Shown here: piece after piece, positions 24,346 through 32,225 of the stretch
Layout: each line of letters opens with the position of its first letter
How positions within the stretch are numbered: position 1 is the stretch's first letter
From: Bacteroides sp.
GTDB lineage: Bacteria > Bacteroidota > Bacteroidia > Bacteroidales > Bacteroidaceae
Direction of reading: 5' to 3'
DNA: 45,059 bases
Assembly: GCA_017621035.1 (NCBI GenBank)
Contig: JAGATY010000016.1
Span: 1-45,059 of the forward strand
Position numbers and translations under genes: made by a program
Notes under the pieces: model-generated
What the model was told of the DNA's origin: nothing
What the model saw: only the letters and a program-made list of their open reading frames with translations
Database searches by the model: none

Positions 24346-24392
24346 AAAAAATGCCCCGTCACGAAAATCAACTAGACTTACGTGACGGGGCA
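24346..24392 (-). promoter_or_regulatory. Terminator-like hairpin in the MFS leader
   Basis: On the minus strand a perfect 12-bp G/C-rich stem (TGCCCCGTCACG at one side, its complement at the other, 17-base loop) is followed directly by TTTTTT, 34 bp before the MFS ATG and about 20 bases after the likely transcription start. The right arm can alternatively pair with ATGCC just after the T run (GGCAT-TTTTT-ATGCC), which would break the terminator. Confidence 0.6.
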
Positions 24393-24417
24393 CAACATGT
24401 TGCTTTTTTATCGGCGG

Positions 24418-24425
24418 CAAAGGTA
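24418..24425 (-). promoter_or_regulatory. -7 promoter element for the MFS gene
   Basis: The minus strand reads TACCTTTG about 105 bp upstream of the MFS ATG, placing the hairpin at 24346-24392 within the transcript. Confidence 0.65.
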
Positions 24426-24510
24426 CAAAAAATTGTTCAATTACCTAATGCCTGTATGCTTTTCGGTGAAAATTGGTGTTACATATTCCGGTCTGCATTG
24501 TTTTTTCCCT

Positions 24511-24518
24511 TATCTTTG
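24511..24518 (+). promoter_or_regulatory. -7 promoter element for thyA-folA
   Basis: TATCTTTG lies 19 bp before the thyA ATG. It sets the start at 24538, because in-frame upstream codons would lie in or before the promoter. Confidence 0.75.
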
Positions 24519-24537
24519 CGCAAACATTTTTTTCGCC

Positions 24538-25332
24538 ATGAAACAGTATCTTGACCTTCTGAATCGTATCCTTACCGAGGGCACTCGGAAAGACGACCGT
24601 ACCGGTACCGGAACCATCAGCGTCTTCGGCCACCAGATGCGTTTCCATCTTGAAGATGGTTTCCCCTGTTTGACAACCAAAAAACTACACTTGAAGTCTA
24701 TCATCCACGAACTTTTATGGTTCTTGCAAGGAGATACCAATGTGAAGTATCTGCAAGACAACGGTGTACGCATTTGGAATGAGTGGGCCGACGAGCATGG
24801 AGAGTTAGGGCACATCTATGGTTATCAGTGGCGTTCGTGGCCGGATTATAAGGGTGGCTTCATCGACCAAATCAGTGAAGCCGTGGAGACCATCAAGAAG
24901 AATCCCGATTCCCGCCGCATCATTGTCAGCGCTTGGAACGTGGCAGACATCGAAAACATGAATCTTCCCCCTTGTCACGCCTTTTTCCAATTCTACGTGG
25001 CCGACGGAAAACTCAGCCTGCAACTCTATCAACGCAGTGCCGATACCTTCCTGGGTGTTCCCTTCAACATTGCCTCCTATGCCTTGCTGTTACAGATGAT
25101 GGCACAAGTTACCGGACTGAAGGCGGGTGACTTTGTACATACGCTGGGCGATGCGCATATCTACCTCAACCACCTGGAACAGGTAAAGCTTCAGCTTTCC
25201 AGAGAGCCGCGTCCGTTGCCTCAGATGAAAATCAATCCTGATGTAAAGAACATCTTCGACTTTAAGTATGAGGACTTTGAACTGGTGAACTACGACCCGC
25301 ATCCTCACATCAAGGGCGTGGTGTCAGTATAA
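24538..25332 (+). CDS. thyA: Thymidylate synthase
   Basis: This 264-residue enzyme methylates dUMP to dTMP using methylene-tetrahydrofolate. Length and residues match E. coli ThyA closely. The phosphate-binding Arg is in [15 protein letters not shown], the catalytic Cys146 in [12 protein letters not shown], and the dUMP-binding segments are [20 protein letters not shown] and [17 protein letters not shown] follows 12 bp downstream, which regenerates the folate cofactor oxidised by this reaction. Confidence 0.98.
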   Translation: MKQYLDLLNRILTEGTRKDDRTGTGTISVFGHQMRFHLEDGFPCLTTKKLHLKSIIHELLWFLQGDTNVKYLQDNGVRIWNEWADEHGELGHIYGYQWRSWPDYKGGFIDQISEAVETIKKNPDSRRIIVSAWNVADIENMNLPPCHAFFQFYVADGKLSLQLYQRSADTFLGVPFNIASYALLLQMMAQVTGLKAGDFVHTLGDAHIYLNHLEQVKLQLSREPRPLPQMKINPDVKNIFDFKYEDFELVNYDPHPHIKGVVSV

Positions 25333-25344
25333 AAGGTAAGTAAT

Positions 25345-25833
25345 ATGATTAGTATCATTGCAGCCATCGACCGCCGTGGCGCCATCGGCTTCGAGAACAA
25401 ACTTCTCTTCTGGTTGCCCAACGATTTGAAGCGTTTCAAGGCACTGACCACGGGCAACACTATCATTATGGGGCGCAAAACGTTTGAGTCGCTGCCGAAA
25501 GGAGCCTTACCCAATCGTCGGAACATTGTGCTCTCTTCCAATCCCGCCACTGTTTGCCCGGGTGCCGAAGTGTTTGTCTCGTTGGAGGAAGCTTTGGCAG
25601 CTTGCCGTCCGCAGGAGCAGGTCTACATCATTGGCGGTGCAAGCGTCTACCGTCAGGCACTGCCCTTGGCCGATGAACTCTGTCTGACAGAGATTGATGC
25701 CGAAGCCCCGCAGGCCGACGCTTACTTCCCCACCATCGACCCCGCACTGTGGCAAGAAAAAAGCAGGGAAGTTCATCTGCCTGATGAGAAACATCCCTGC
25801 CCTTATGCTTTCGTTGATTACCTCCGTCGCTGA
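25345..25833 (+). CDS. folA: Dihydrofolate reductase
   Basis: This 162-residue enzyme reduces dihydrofolate with NADPH. It shows IAAIDRRGAIGFENKLLFWLPNDLKRFK (about residues 4-31, including the W and acidic Asp27-equivalent), the NADPH loop IIMGRKTFESLP, and the second dinucleotide segment VYIIGGASVYRQAL. The normal motif has Asn at the GxxN loop, here GFENKLLFW. It is co-transcribed with thyA. Its last codons form part of a terminator hairpin. Confidence 0.96.
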   Translation: MISIIAAIDRRGAIGFENKLLFWLPNDLKRFKALTTGNTIIMGRKTFESLPKGALPNRRNIVLSSNPATVCPGAEVFVSLEEALAACRPQEQVYIIGGASVYRQALPLADELCLTEIDAEAPQADAYFPTIDPALWQEKSREVHLPDEKHPCPYAFVDYLRR

Positions 25834-25850
25834 CGCGAGGTAATTATTTT
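25817..25850. terminator. Terminator overlapping the end of folA
   Basis: ATTACCTCCGTC pairs with GACGCGAGGTAAT (one bulged C) around GCT and is followed by TATTTTATT. The left arm is coding sequence of folA and the right arm reaches the stop of the convergent Lrp gene. Confidence 0.75.
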
Positions 25851-26349
25851 ATTCTTCAGTCTCTTCCTTCTCCATCTTCTCCTCTTCCGCATGTGGGATA
25901 GGCATCTGACGGCTGAATGCTTCGTGGAATGAAATCAGTGTCTCTGTTCGTGCCAGTCCAAGCGGTTGTAACTTGTCGTGGATGATGCTCATCAAGTGCT
26001 GGTTGTTGCGTGCATACAGTTTGATGAACATGTCATACTTTCCGGTGGTGAAATGACACTCCACCACTTCCGGAATAGCTTCCAAAGCCTTGACTACGGC
26101 ATCGAAAGTAGACGGTTCTTTCAAGAAGATGCCTATGTAGGCACATGTTTCGTAACCAATTCTCTCCGGGTCGAGCACATATTCAGCTCCTTTCAAAATA
26201 CCGGCGTTAGTAAGTTTCTGCATACGCTGATGGATGGCGGCTCCCGAAACATTACAAGCTCGCGCCACTTCCAGGAAAGGTATGCGGGCATTTCCGGCAA
26301 TCATTTTCAGTATTTGCTCGTCTAAAGCATCCAATAGATGGTGTCCCAT
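25849..26349 (-). CDS. Lrp/AsnC family transcriptional regulator
   Basis: This 166-residue regulator has an N-terminal winged helix-turn-helix (about 5-65, LDEQILKMIAGNARIPFLEV and CNVSGAAIHQRMQKL) and the C-terminal RAM ligand-binding domain (about 75-150, VECHFTTGKYDMFIKLYARN). These proteins sense amino acids and form octamers or dimers. The acidic tail of about 15 residues is extra. It is a single gene with its own promoter, and its target is not evident. Confidence 0.94.
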   Translation of the reverse strand: MGHHLLDALDEQILKMIAGNARIPFLEVARACNVSGAAIHQRMQKLTNAGILKGAEYVLDPERIGYETCAYIGIFLKEPSTFDAVVKALEAIPEVVECHFTTGKYDMFIKLYARNNQHLMSIIHDKLQPLGLARTETLISFHEAFSRQMPIPHAEEEKMEKEETEE

Positions 26350-26436
26350 TCGTTTCTGTTTTTATAGGTAAATAGATTGTAAGAGTGTGCCAAAACGCCT
26401 TTGTTTGTTACGCATTGTTTTTAACACAACTACACG

Positions 26437-26444
26437 CAAAGTTA
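26437..26444 (-). promoter_or_regulatory. -7 promoter element for the Lrp gene
   Basis: The minus strand reads TAACTTTG, about 88 bp before the ATG, which implies a leader of about 80 bases. Confidence 0.55.
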
Positions 26445-26491
26445 GCCATTTCCCCAGGAATCCCAACAAACTGCTTGTTTTTTTAAGGAGA

Positions 26492-26524
26492 TTTGCATAA
26501 AAACACGGAAAGGTACTATCTTTG
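26492..26524 (+). promoter_or_regulatory. Promoter of the M64 peptidase gene (TTTG-N21-TATCTTTG)
   Basis: TTTG at 26492-26495 and TATCTTTG at 26517-26524 form a near-consensus Bacteroides promoter 21 bp before the ATG at 26546. Confidence 0.82.
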
Positions 26525-26545
26525 TGGCAGGAAAACTTATATAAC

Positions 26546-27829
26546 ATGCTTCAGAAAATACTCTCTTTTTGTGCCGCTTTGGCACTGGCTTTGGCTGCGC
26601 AAGCACAGTCGTTTACCGATAACTTTGAGGAGAAGACCTTGCGGGTGGATTACATCTTCAGTGGCAACCGTGCGCAACAGTACATCTGTCTGGATGAACT
26701 CTCCTCGCTTCCCGGTTGGGCCGGACGTCGTCATCACTTGAACACCCTCCCGCTAAAGGGTAATGGTGAGGTGCTGATGCGTGATGCAGCCTCCGGCGAT
26801 ACGCTTTACATCACCTCTTTCTCCTCTCTTTTCCACGAGTGGTTAGAGACAGACGAGGCACAGATTACCACCCGAGGCTATGAAAACAGCTTCCTGCTGC
26901 CTTTTCCCCGTCGCGCTGTTGAGGTAGAAGTAACCCTCTTCGACTCCCGTCATCGTGCACGCACTGCCCTGAAGCATCGGGTAGATCCTGCCGATATCCT
27001 GATTCATGAGAAGGGACTCTCCCACATTACGCCCCACCGCTACCTGCACCAAGGCGGAACGCCGGAGCAATGCATCGACGTGGCCATCCTGGCCGAAGGA
27101 TATACCGAGGCAGAGATGGAACGCTTCTATCAAGATGCGCAAGTGGCTTGCGAGGCACTCTTTGCACACGAACCCTTCGGCAGCATGAAGGAGCGTTTTA
27201 ACCTGGTGGCCGTTGCCTCTGTTTCGGAGGAGAGTGGCGTGAGCATTCCCCGACTGAAACAGTGGAAGCGTACCGCCTTCAGTTCCCACTTCAGCACCTT
27301 CTACTCCGACCGTTACCTTACCACCGCCCGTGTGAAGGCGCTCCACAATGCGCTTGCCGGCATCCCTTACGAGCACATCATCGTGCTGGCTAACACCGAC
27401 GAGTATGGTGGAGGCGGCATCTACAACTCCTACACACTTACTACGGCTCATCATCCCATGTTTCGTCCCGTGGTGGTTCACGAGTTCGGCCACAGCTTTG
27501 GTGGCCTGGCCGACGAGTATTTCTATGACAACGACGTCATGACCGATACCTACCCGCTGGACGTTGAACCGTGGGAACAGAACATCTCCACCCGTGTGGA
27601 CTTTGCCTCCAAGTGGGAAGATATGCTTCCTGCCAACACACCTGTCCCCACGCCGGTAGCTCGAAGCCAAGAGTTTCCCGTGGGAGTTTACGAGGGTGGG
27701 GGCTATTCCGCCAAAGGCATTTACCGACCGGCCGACTACTGCCGTATGCGTATCAACGAGCATCCCGGTTTTTGTCCCGTTTGCCAACGTGCCTTGCAAC
27801 GATTGATTGATTTTTATACAAAGGAATAG
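26546..27829 (+). CDS. Secreted M64 family (IgA peptidase-like) zinc metallopeptidase
   Basis: This 427-residue protein has a signal peptide (residues 1-21, MLQKILSFCAALALALAAQA), an N-terminal beta domain of the M64_N type (about 25-150) and a zinc peptidase domain. The zinc motif is HEFGH at residues 312-316, in VVVHEFGHSFGGLADEYF, as in family M64, which was founded on a Clostridium ramosum IgA protease. CIDVAILAEGYTEAEMERFY marks the start of the catalytic domain. I chose ATG 26546 because it starts the signal peptide downstream of the promoter. IgA cleavage is not implied by the family alone. A serpin gene lies 600 bp downstream on the other strand. Confidence 0.93.
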   Translation: MLQKILSFCAALALALAAQAQSFTDNFEEKTLRVDYIFSGNRAQQYICLDELSSLPGWAGRRHHLNTLPLKGNGEVLMRDAASGDTLYITSFSSLFHEWLETDEAQITTRGYENSFLLPFPRRAVEVEVTLFDSRHRARTALKHRVDPADILIHEKGLSHITPHRYLHQGGTPEQCIDVAILAEGYTEAEMERFYQDAQVACEALFAHEPFGSMKERFNLVAVASVSEESGVSIPRLKQWKRTAFSSHFSTFYSDRYLTTARVKALHNALAGIPYEHIIVLANTDEYGGGGIYNSYTLTTAHHPMFRPVVVHEFGHSFGGLADEYFYDNDVMTDTYPLDVEPWEQNISTRVDFASKWEDMLPANTPVPTPVARSQEFPVGVYEGGGYSAKGIYRPADYCRMRINEHPGFCPVCQRALQRLIDFYTKE

Positions 27830-27835
27830 AAGAAT

Positions 27836-28369
27836 ATGCTTACCCTTCGCCCGATTACTACCGCCGACACGCGGCTGTACAACTACATGGAGCAACTCTT
27901 GCAGACCTCTTTCCCGCCCGAAGAGTACCGGCCGCTGGAAGAGTTGCGTCGGTTTACCGATGAGCATCCCGCTTTCTGCAATCAGCTGCTGATGGAGGGT
28001 GAGACTCCTGTCGGGTTGCTTACCTATTGGTACTTTTTCCACTTCTGCTACGTGGAACACTTTGCCATCGACCCACAGCTACGGGGTGGTGGCCGCGGTG
28101 CCGAAGCCCTCACCTTGCTGGCCGACCGTCTCTCCCGTCCGTTAGTGTTGGAGGTGGAGATGCCCGACACCGAACAGGCCATTCGTCGCATCGCTTTCTA
28201 TCGCCGACAAGGCTTTCAACTATGGGAGACACCCTACTTCCAGCCTCCTTACCGCTCCGGCGACACTCCCTTACCTATGCAACTGATGGTGCGGGGAGCC
28301 TTGACCGAAGCATCCCACTTTGTCGAAGTCTGCCGCACTATCCATCGCCAAGTCTACTCCTATCCCTAA
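27836..28369 (+). CDS. GNAT family N-acetyltransferase
   Basis: This 177-residue acetyltransferase shows the GNAT core: beta-4 FCYVEHFAIDPQLRGGGRGAEA (about 66-87), where the acetyl-CoA P-loop reads LRGGGRGA, then EVEMPDTEQAIRRIAFYRRQGF (about 102-123), the usual alpha-4/beta-5 region. The substrate is unknown. It starts 6 bp after the M64 gene and shares its transcript. Confidence 0.92.
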   Translation: MLTLRPITTADTRLYNYMEQLLQTSFPPEEYRPLEELRRFTDEHPAFCNQLLMEGETPVGLLTYWYFFHFCYVEHFAIDPQLRGGGRGAEALTLLADRLSRPLVLEVEMPDTEQAIRRIAFYRRQGFQLWETPYFQPPYRSGDTPLPMQLMVRGALTEASHFVEVCRTIHRQVYSYP

Positions 28370-28374
28370 ATAAC

Positions 28375-28415
28375 AAACGCACCGAAGCGGTCCACCCTCA
28401 TCCGCCTCGGTGCGT
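28375..28415. terminator. Hairpin between convergent GNAT and serpin genes
   Basis: AACGCACCGAAGCGG and CCGCCTCGGTGCGTT pair over 15 positions with one mismatch around an 11-base loop. No T run follows on either side, so it is a candidate bidirectional terminator. Confidence 0.6.
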
Positions 28416-28443
28416 TCCGGCATTATAGCTACTCAATTAACAC

Positions 28444-29733
28444 CTATATCTTTGTCATCTTTCCCATAAACAGAATGGTTCCGGTGCTCTTCTCCTTGAT
28501 GAAGAAGAGGAAGGGACGGTTGACGTGAAAGTCTGTATAAGTGATTTCCTTTTCCCCGTCAGCCAAAAGTTCCATTTCGATGCTGGTAATGGCTGCGGCC
28601 TTTGTTCCGTATTCATCTACATCAATAAAAGTTCCTTGGTTCACCTCAGAGATAAACAAACTATTGTTGGAAATCTTACTGAAATCTGCATTAGCACTGA
28701 AAGCCTTTACCATACCCATGTCTTGTAGGGCATCATTCAATAAGAACTTCTGCTCAACTTTAAATTTAGGGAGTTCCAGACTGATGAGTGTGCTTTGTTT
28801 CTGTTCTTGACAACTGTTCCAAACCTCATCGCTCAGTCCGGCAATACATTCGTTTAGGGTTATTCCTGCTTTCGGAAGAATGATTGCCATGCTGAATGCC
28901 TTGTTTCCGAAAGGTACTTCCACCATTGCAAACGCATCGTTCTGAGCATAGGGAAGAGTGATGCTTTGTGACATCATCTGTACTTTAGACTTTTTTCCAC
29001 TTTCTTCAGTGAAATCTGCAGCAATTGTCTTTTCTGCGGAGAACGGTTCTCTCCACGAACCATTAAAGTAAAGTGCATTCATCAGCAGTACTTTCAGGCT
29101 GGGAGATAACTGCTTGAAGTATTCCGGAATGCCTCCTTCTGTTTTCTCCGAACACCAACTGTTTAAGATGTCAATTGTTTGGCTGTCAGCAAAGTCTACG
29201 TTCTGTACTTCTGCATCGTAACTCTTCGTCAAAGCCTCTTTGTATGAATCCAAGATGGAGAAGCCGTTTTGCACCCACATGGAGTTTGCTGTGTGCACGG
29301 GCGCAGTGTTATCCAGCTCGGACAAGTACTTTACTAACTTTTGATTGTAACTATTAACCTCTTCGGTAGTGAAACCTTCAAAGCCCAGTAGTGCTAACAT
29401 CTCCTCCAACGTCTCTGTTGCTGCACCGTTGGCTGCCATAGAGAGCGCATAAGTTGCACTAAGTGGCGAAACAACTAGCTGTTCTGTTTCTTCTTCGGGC
29501 AAAGTGTTGTTTACTGCTTGAAATAGTTTGAATGCAAAGCCTTTGTTCTGTTCATTGATGCTCTCTTCCGAACGTGTCAACGGAATGTCCTCACGTCTCT
29601 TAGGCTCCTCATACTTTAAAGTCACCTCTCCGTTCTCCGGTTGTCCCGGTTCTTCTGTAATCTTACTCTCTTCGCTACAAGCAAAACAGATAAAGCAGTA
29701 AAATGCTGCGAGTATAAAATGTTTCTTTTTCAT
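28444..29733 (-). CDS. Serpin family serine-protease inhibitor, lipoprotein
   Basis: This 429-residue protein is a full-length serpin with LVVSPLSATYALSMAANGAA near the start and the C-terminal FHVNRPFLFFIKEKSTGTIL signature. The reactive-centre hinge is DEYGTKAAAITSIE; small residues there (GTKAAAITS) are typical of inhibitory serpins, and the scissile region follows as EMELLADGEK. It begins MKKKHFILAAFYC and reaches the lipidation Cys19, followed by SEES. Acidic residues right after the Cys resemble the Bacteroidota surface-lipoprotein export signal. It probably protects the cell from host or own proteases. The promoter lies at 29775-29804. Confidence 0.93.
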   Translation of the reverse strand: MKKKHFILAAFYCFICFACSEESKITEEPGQPENGEVTLKYEEPKRREDIPLTRSEESINEQNKGFAFKLFQAVNNTLPEEETEQLVVSPLSATYALSMAANGAATETLEEMLALLGFEGFTTEEVNSYNQKLVKYLSELDNTAPVHTANSMWVQNGFSILDSYKEALTKSYDAEVQNVDFADSQTIDILNSWCSEKTEGGIPEYFKQLSPSLKVLLMNALYFNGSWREPFSAEKTIAADFTEESGKKSKVQMMSQSITLPYAQNDAFAMVEVPFGNKAFSMAIILPKAGITLNECIAGLSDEVWNSCQEQKQSTLISLELPKFKVEQKFLLNDALQDMGMVKAFSANADFSKISNNSLFISEVNQGTFIDVDEYGTKAAAITSIEMELLADGEKEITYTDFHVNRPFLFFIKEKSTGTILFMGKMTKI

Positions 29734-29774
29734 AACGATAGTGTTTAAAAGGTCAGACATTAAAACTTCGTTTG

Positions 29775-29804
29775 CAAATTTATTGAAATAATTCTGATTT
29801 GCAA
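29775..29804 (-). promoter_or_regulatory. Promoter of the serpin gene
   Basis: On the minus strand TTG (29804-29802) and TAAATTTG (29782-29775) are 19 bp apart, 41 bp before the serpin ATG. Confidence 0.72.
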
Positions 29805-30189
29805 TATTTGCGTTTGATTTTTTGAGGAAGTGTAATACTTTGGGGTTGAAAACTTTCTGTTTTAAATGAGAGGGACTTAATGACCTCGTGCTTTATGCTT
29901 CGGAAAGAGTGGGCTGAGGTGGTAAGATTACGGGACATTTCCCAAGTAACGTCTGTCGGTGTAATAAACCTTTGGGAGGGGAAACTTTGAAATTGGGAGT
30001 GTAAGCAAAAGATGCTTTGGAGAAGCAGAATGATAGTAAAAGGCTAGAATTGCTAACTCGCTCTAAATTCAAAACGGTCATTCTAGGAGCGGGATTAAAG
30101 GGAAAGATGCGGAAGAAAAAGTGGGTACCCCCGCGAGAAGGTGTTCTGGAGGGGGTGAGGTAGTGAGCAAAGGCGAAGAAATGCTCGGT
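29805..30189. other. Gene-free interval between serpin promoter and repeat array
   Basis: No convincing gene, RNA or hairpin is visible. A 116-codon minus-strand frame (29893-30243) crosses into the repeat array and has no recognisable domain, signal or ribosome site. Weak repetition of AAACCTTTGGGAG- and AAACTTTGAAATTGGG-like words occurs near 29970-30000. Confidence 0.5.
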
Positions 30190-30299
30190 CTTTCGCCTGA
30201 AACTCTTAATGTTTTGCCTGAAAAGAGTAAGACTTTTGGCCAAAAGGTTTAGAACTTCCGCCCGATAGGTTTAAATCTTCTTGCCCAAAGGTCTTATTG
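30190..30299. repeat. Degenerate 22-bp tandem repeat array (family B, 5 units)
   Basis: Five units start at 30190, 30212, 30234, 30256 and 30278. Each is 22 bp, reads about TTTTGCCCGAAAGG and ends in TTTAAAAC-like sequence. Identity between units is only about 50-65 percent, yet the 22-bp spacing is exact. It lies between lipB and the serpin gene. The sequence is unrelated to family A. Confidence 0.7.
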
Positions 30300-30515
30300 G
30301 GACGAAAAAGGGGAGTAAATCTACCGATTTCGGCACCTATTCTTCGCTAGAATTTCTGTAAATATTTCGCGATGTATCTAGCAGTCAGAAAGATAAGCTG
30401 TTTTCACTTTAAAATTCTCCACCAGCCCTTCCCTTGGCCCGAAATAAGCGATTCTCAGGCGGTTTGAAATACAAAGTGTCAGCGGCTGACAGTTTGATAC
30501 GCTCTCTGCCAACCG

Positions 30516-31193
30516 TTACTTGTGGCGGGGCTGTTGGGATAATAGTTCCAGAATCTCTCGGCTCAATCGCTCTTCCACCTCTTCCATAGGCAGCTCGCGA
30601 CCTAACTCTTTCTGTAGGGAGGTTACACCTTTGTCGACGAAGCCGCAAGGGTTGATGTAGCTGAAGTAGCGAAGGTCGGTGTTGACGTTTAAGGCCAGTC
30701 CGTGCATGGTAACGTAGTGGCTGCTGCGAACTCCTATGGCGCATATCTTTCGGGCACGGGGCGTGTCGCCTTCCAACCAAACGCCGGTGGCCTTTTCTAA
30801 GCGTCCGGCAGTGATGCCGTAAGAGGCGCATACGCGAATGACGGCCTCCTCCAGCAGGTGAACATACTCTTTCAGTCCCAAAGAGAACTCCTCCAGGTTG
30901 AGAATGGGGTAGGAGACGAGCTGGCCGGGGCCGTGATAGGTGATGTCGCCCCCTCGGTCGATGTGGTAAAGCGTAGCACCCAGGGCGTTGAGTTGAGCCT
31001 CTCCCAGCAGCATGTTATACGCTTTTCCACTGCGTCCCAACGTGTAAACGTGCGGGTGCTGGCAGAGAATGAGGCGGTTGACATACGGTTGTCCGGCCTG
31101 CTTGGCAGCTATCAGCTCATCGAACCAAGCGGTTTGTTGCTCCCATGCTTCGGCATAAGGAATCAGTTTCCAATTAACAATATTCAGTTCCAT
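30516..31193 (-). CDS. lipB: Lipoyl(octanoyl) transferase
   Basis: This 225-residue enzyme transfers octanoate from ACP to lipoyl domains, the first step of lipoic acid assembly. It shows CQHPHVYTLGRSG, the signature RGGDITYHGPGQLVSYPIL (about 82-100), the catalytic Lys in ARKICAIGVRSSHYVTMHG, and the catalytic Cys in INPCGFVDKGVTSL. ATG 31193 is favoured over upstream in-frame Met codons because a TACCTTTG promoter box lies at 31199-31206, only 5 bp ahead, so upstream starts would not be transcribed. No ribosome site is visible, consistent with a leaderless mRNA. Confidence 0.95.
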   Translation of the reverse strand: MELNIVNWKLIPYAEAWEQQTAWFDELIAAKQAGQPYVNRLILCQHPHVYTLGRSGKAYNMLLGEAQLNALGATLYHIDRGGDITYHGPGQLVSYPILNLEEFSLGLKEYVHLLEEAVIRVCASYGITAGRLEKATGVWLEGDTPRARKICAIGVRSSHYVTMHGLALNVNTDLRYFSYINPCGFVDKGVTSLQKELGRELPMEEVEERLSREILELLSQQPRHK

Positions 31194-31198
31194 GTGAG

Positions 31199-31206
31199 CA
31201 AAGGTA
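31199..31206 (-). promoter_or_regulatory. -7 promoter element abutting lipB
   Basis: The minus strand reads TACCTTTG ending 5 bp before ATG 31193. Initiation would fall at or next to the start codon. This box decides the lipB start. Confidence 0.65.
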
Positions 31207-31287
31207 AGGAACATTCTTAACTCTTGCAAGTCGGAACTTGCAAAGGAGTCAAGTAGTTAAAGAAGTAAATAAATAAGGTACAAGCCT

Positions 31288-31321
31288 CCTTGTCAACTTG
31301 TCAACTCGTCAACTTGTTAAC
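31288..31321. repeat. 8-bp tandem repeat TCAACTTG
   Basis: Three to four units of TCAACT(T/C)G follow CCTTG. The 19 bases CCTTGTCAACTTGTCAACT are shared exactly with the right end of the 15-bp array at 44826-44892. Confidence 0.8.
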
Positions 31322-31333
31322 TAATATCTAATA

Positions 31334-31365
31334 TTTGCTTCTGCCGGTGGCTTGCACTATCTTTG
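31334..31365 (+). promoter_or_regulatory. Promoter of the nitroreductase gene (TTTG-N20-TATCTTTG)
   Basis: TTTG at 31334-31337 and TATCTTTG at 31358-31365 are 20 bp apart, 17 bp before the ATG. Confidence 0.83.
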
Positions 31366-31382
31366 CAGCAAAATAAAGAGTA

Positions 31383-32120
31383 ATGATGGAAAGCTTGAAA
31401 CAAAGAAGAACTATCCGTAAATATCTTCAGAAGGATATTTCTGCGGAACAATTGAATGAACTGCTGGCCACCGCCTTCCGCGCATCGACGGTAGGAAACA
31501 TGCAGACTTACAGTGTGATAGTAACGCGCGATGCCGACCGCAAAGCCAAACTTGCACCGGCTCACTTTAATCAACCGATGGTACAATCGGCTCCGGTGGT
31601 GCTGACTTTCTGCATTGATTTGCGTCGTTTCAGTAAGTGGTGTCTGCAACGCAACGCACAGCCAGGCTACAACAACTTCCAATGGTTTGTGACCGGAGCG
31701 ATAGATGCACTGCTGGCGGCACAGACTTTCTGCGTGGCGGCCGAAGAGGCAGGCTTGGGCATCTGCTACTTGGGTACCACGACCTATAACCCGCAACAGA
31801 TTGTAGATGCACTGGAACTGCCTGAATTGGTGTTCCCCATTACTACCATCACTGTGGGATGGCCGGATGAATGTCCGCCCCAAGTAGATCGCTTGCCGCT
31901 GGAAGCCATCGTGCACGAAGAGGTCTATCACGACTATACTCCGGCAGACATCGACCGCTTGTATGCTTACAAGGAGTCGCTTCAGGAGAACAAACAGTTT
32001 GTTTTAGAGAACGGAAAGGAGACGTTGGCGCAGGTATTTACCGACATCCGTTATACGAAGGAGGCCAGCGAAGCAATGTCGGAAGTGTTGTGGAAAGCTA
32101 TGAAGCAGCAAGGATTCTGA
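31383..32120 (+). CDS. Nitroreductase family protein (NfsA/FRP-like flavoenzyme)
   Basis: This 245-residue FMN-dependent oxidoreductase starts with LKQRRTIRKYLQKDISAEQL, the standard FMN-phosphate Arg motif of the family. The substrate-side region is AFRASTVGNMQTYSVIVTRD, and the core helix is ALLAAQTFCVAAEEAGLGIC followed by YLGTTTYNPQQI. The long C-terminal extension with DYTPADIDRLYAYKES resembles the NfsA/FRP branch that uses NADPH. Such enzymes reduce nitro compounds, quinones or flavins and activate metronidazole-type drugs. The physiological substrate is unknown. Confidence 0.9.
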   Translation: MMESLKQRRTIRKYLQKDISAEQLNELLATAFRASTVGNMQTYSVIVTRDADRKAKLAPAHFNQPMVQSAPVVLTFCIDLRRFSKWCLQRNAQPGYNNFQWFVTGAIDALLAAQTFCVAAEEAGLGICYLGTTTYNPQQIVDALELPELVFPITTITVGWPDECPPQVDRLPLEAIVHEEVYHDYTPADIDRLYAYKESLQENKQFVLENGKETLAQVFTDIRYTKEASEAMSEVLWKAMKQQGF

Positions 32121-32135
32121 ACTTTGCTCAACTTT

Positions 32136-32199
32136 GCAAGCTCAGTTTATAATGTAGATAAAGGGAGACACACCTTTTATACTACATAGCTGAGCTTGC
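32136..32199. terminator. Extended hairpin between convergent nitroreductase and dnaA
   Basis: GCAAGCTCAG pairs with CTGAGCTTGC, then ATGTAG with CTACAT and ATAAAGG with CCTTTTAT, making a long interrupted stem around GAGACACA. It lies between two stop codons and probably ends both transcripts, though no T run follows. Confidence 0.6.
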
Positions 32200-32225
32200 G
32201 GAACTATCTTTTGTTGAGGTAGTGT

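Noticed and set aside
29893-30243. 116-codon minus-strand gene upstream of the serpin
   Set aside because: No domain, signal or ribosome site is visible, composition is unlike the neighbouring genes, and it reads through the degenerate repeat array.
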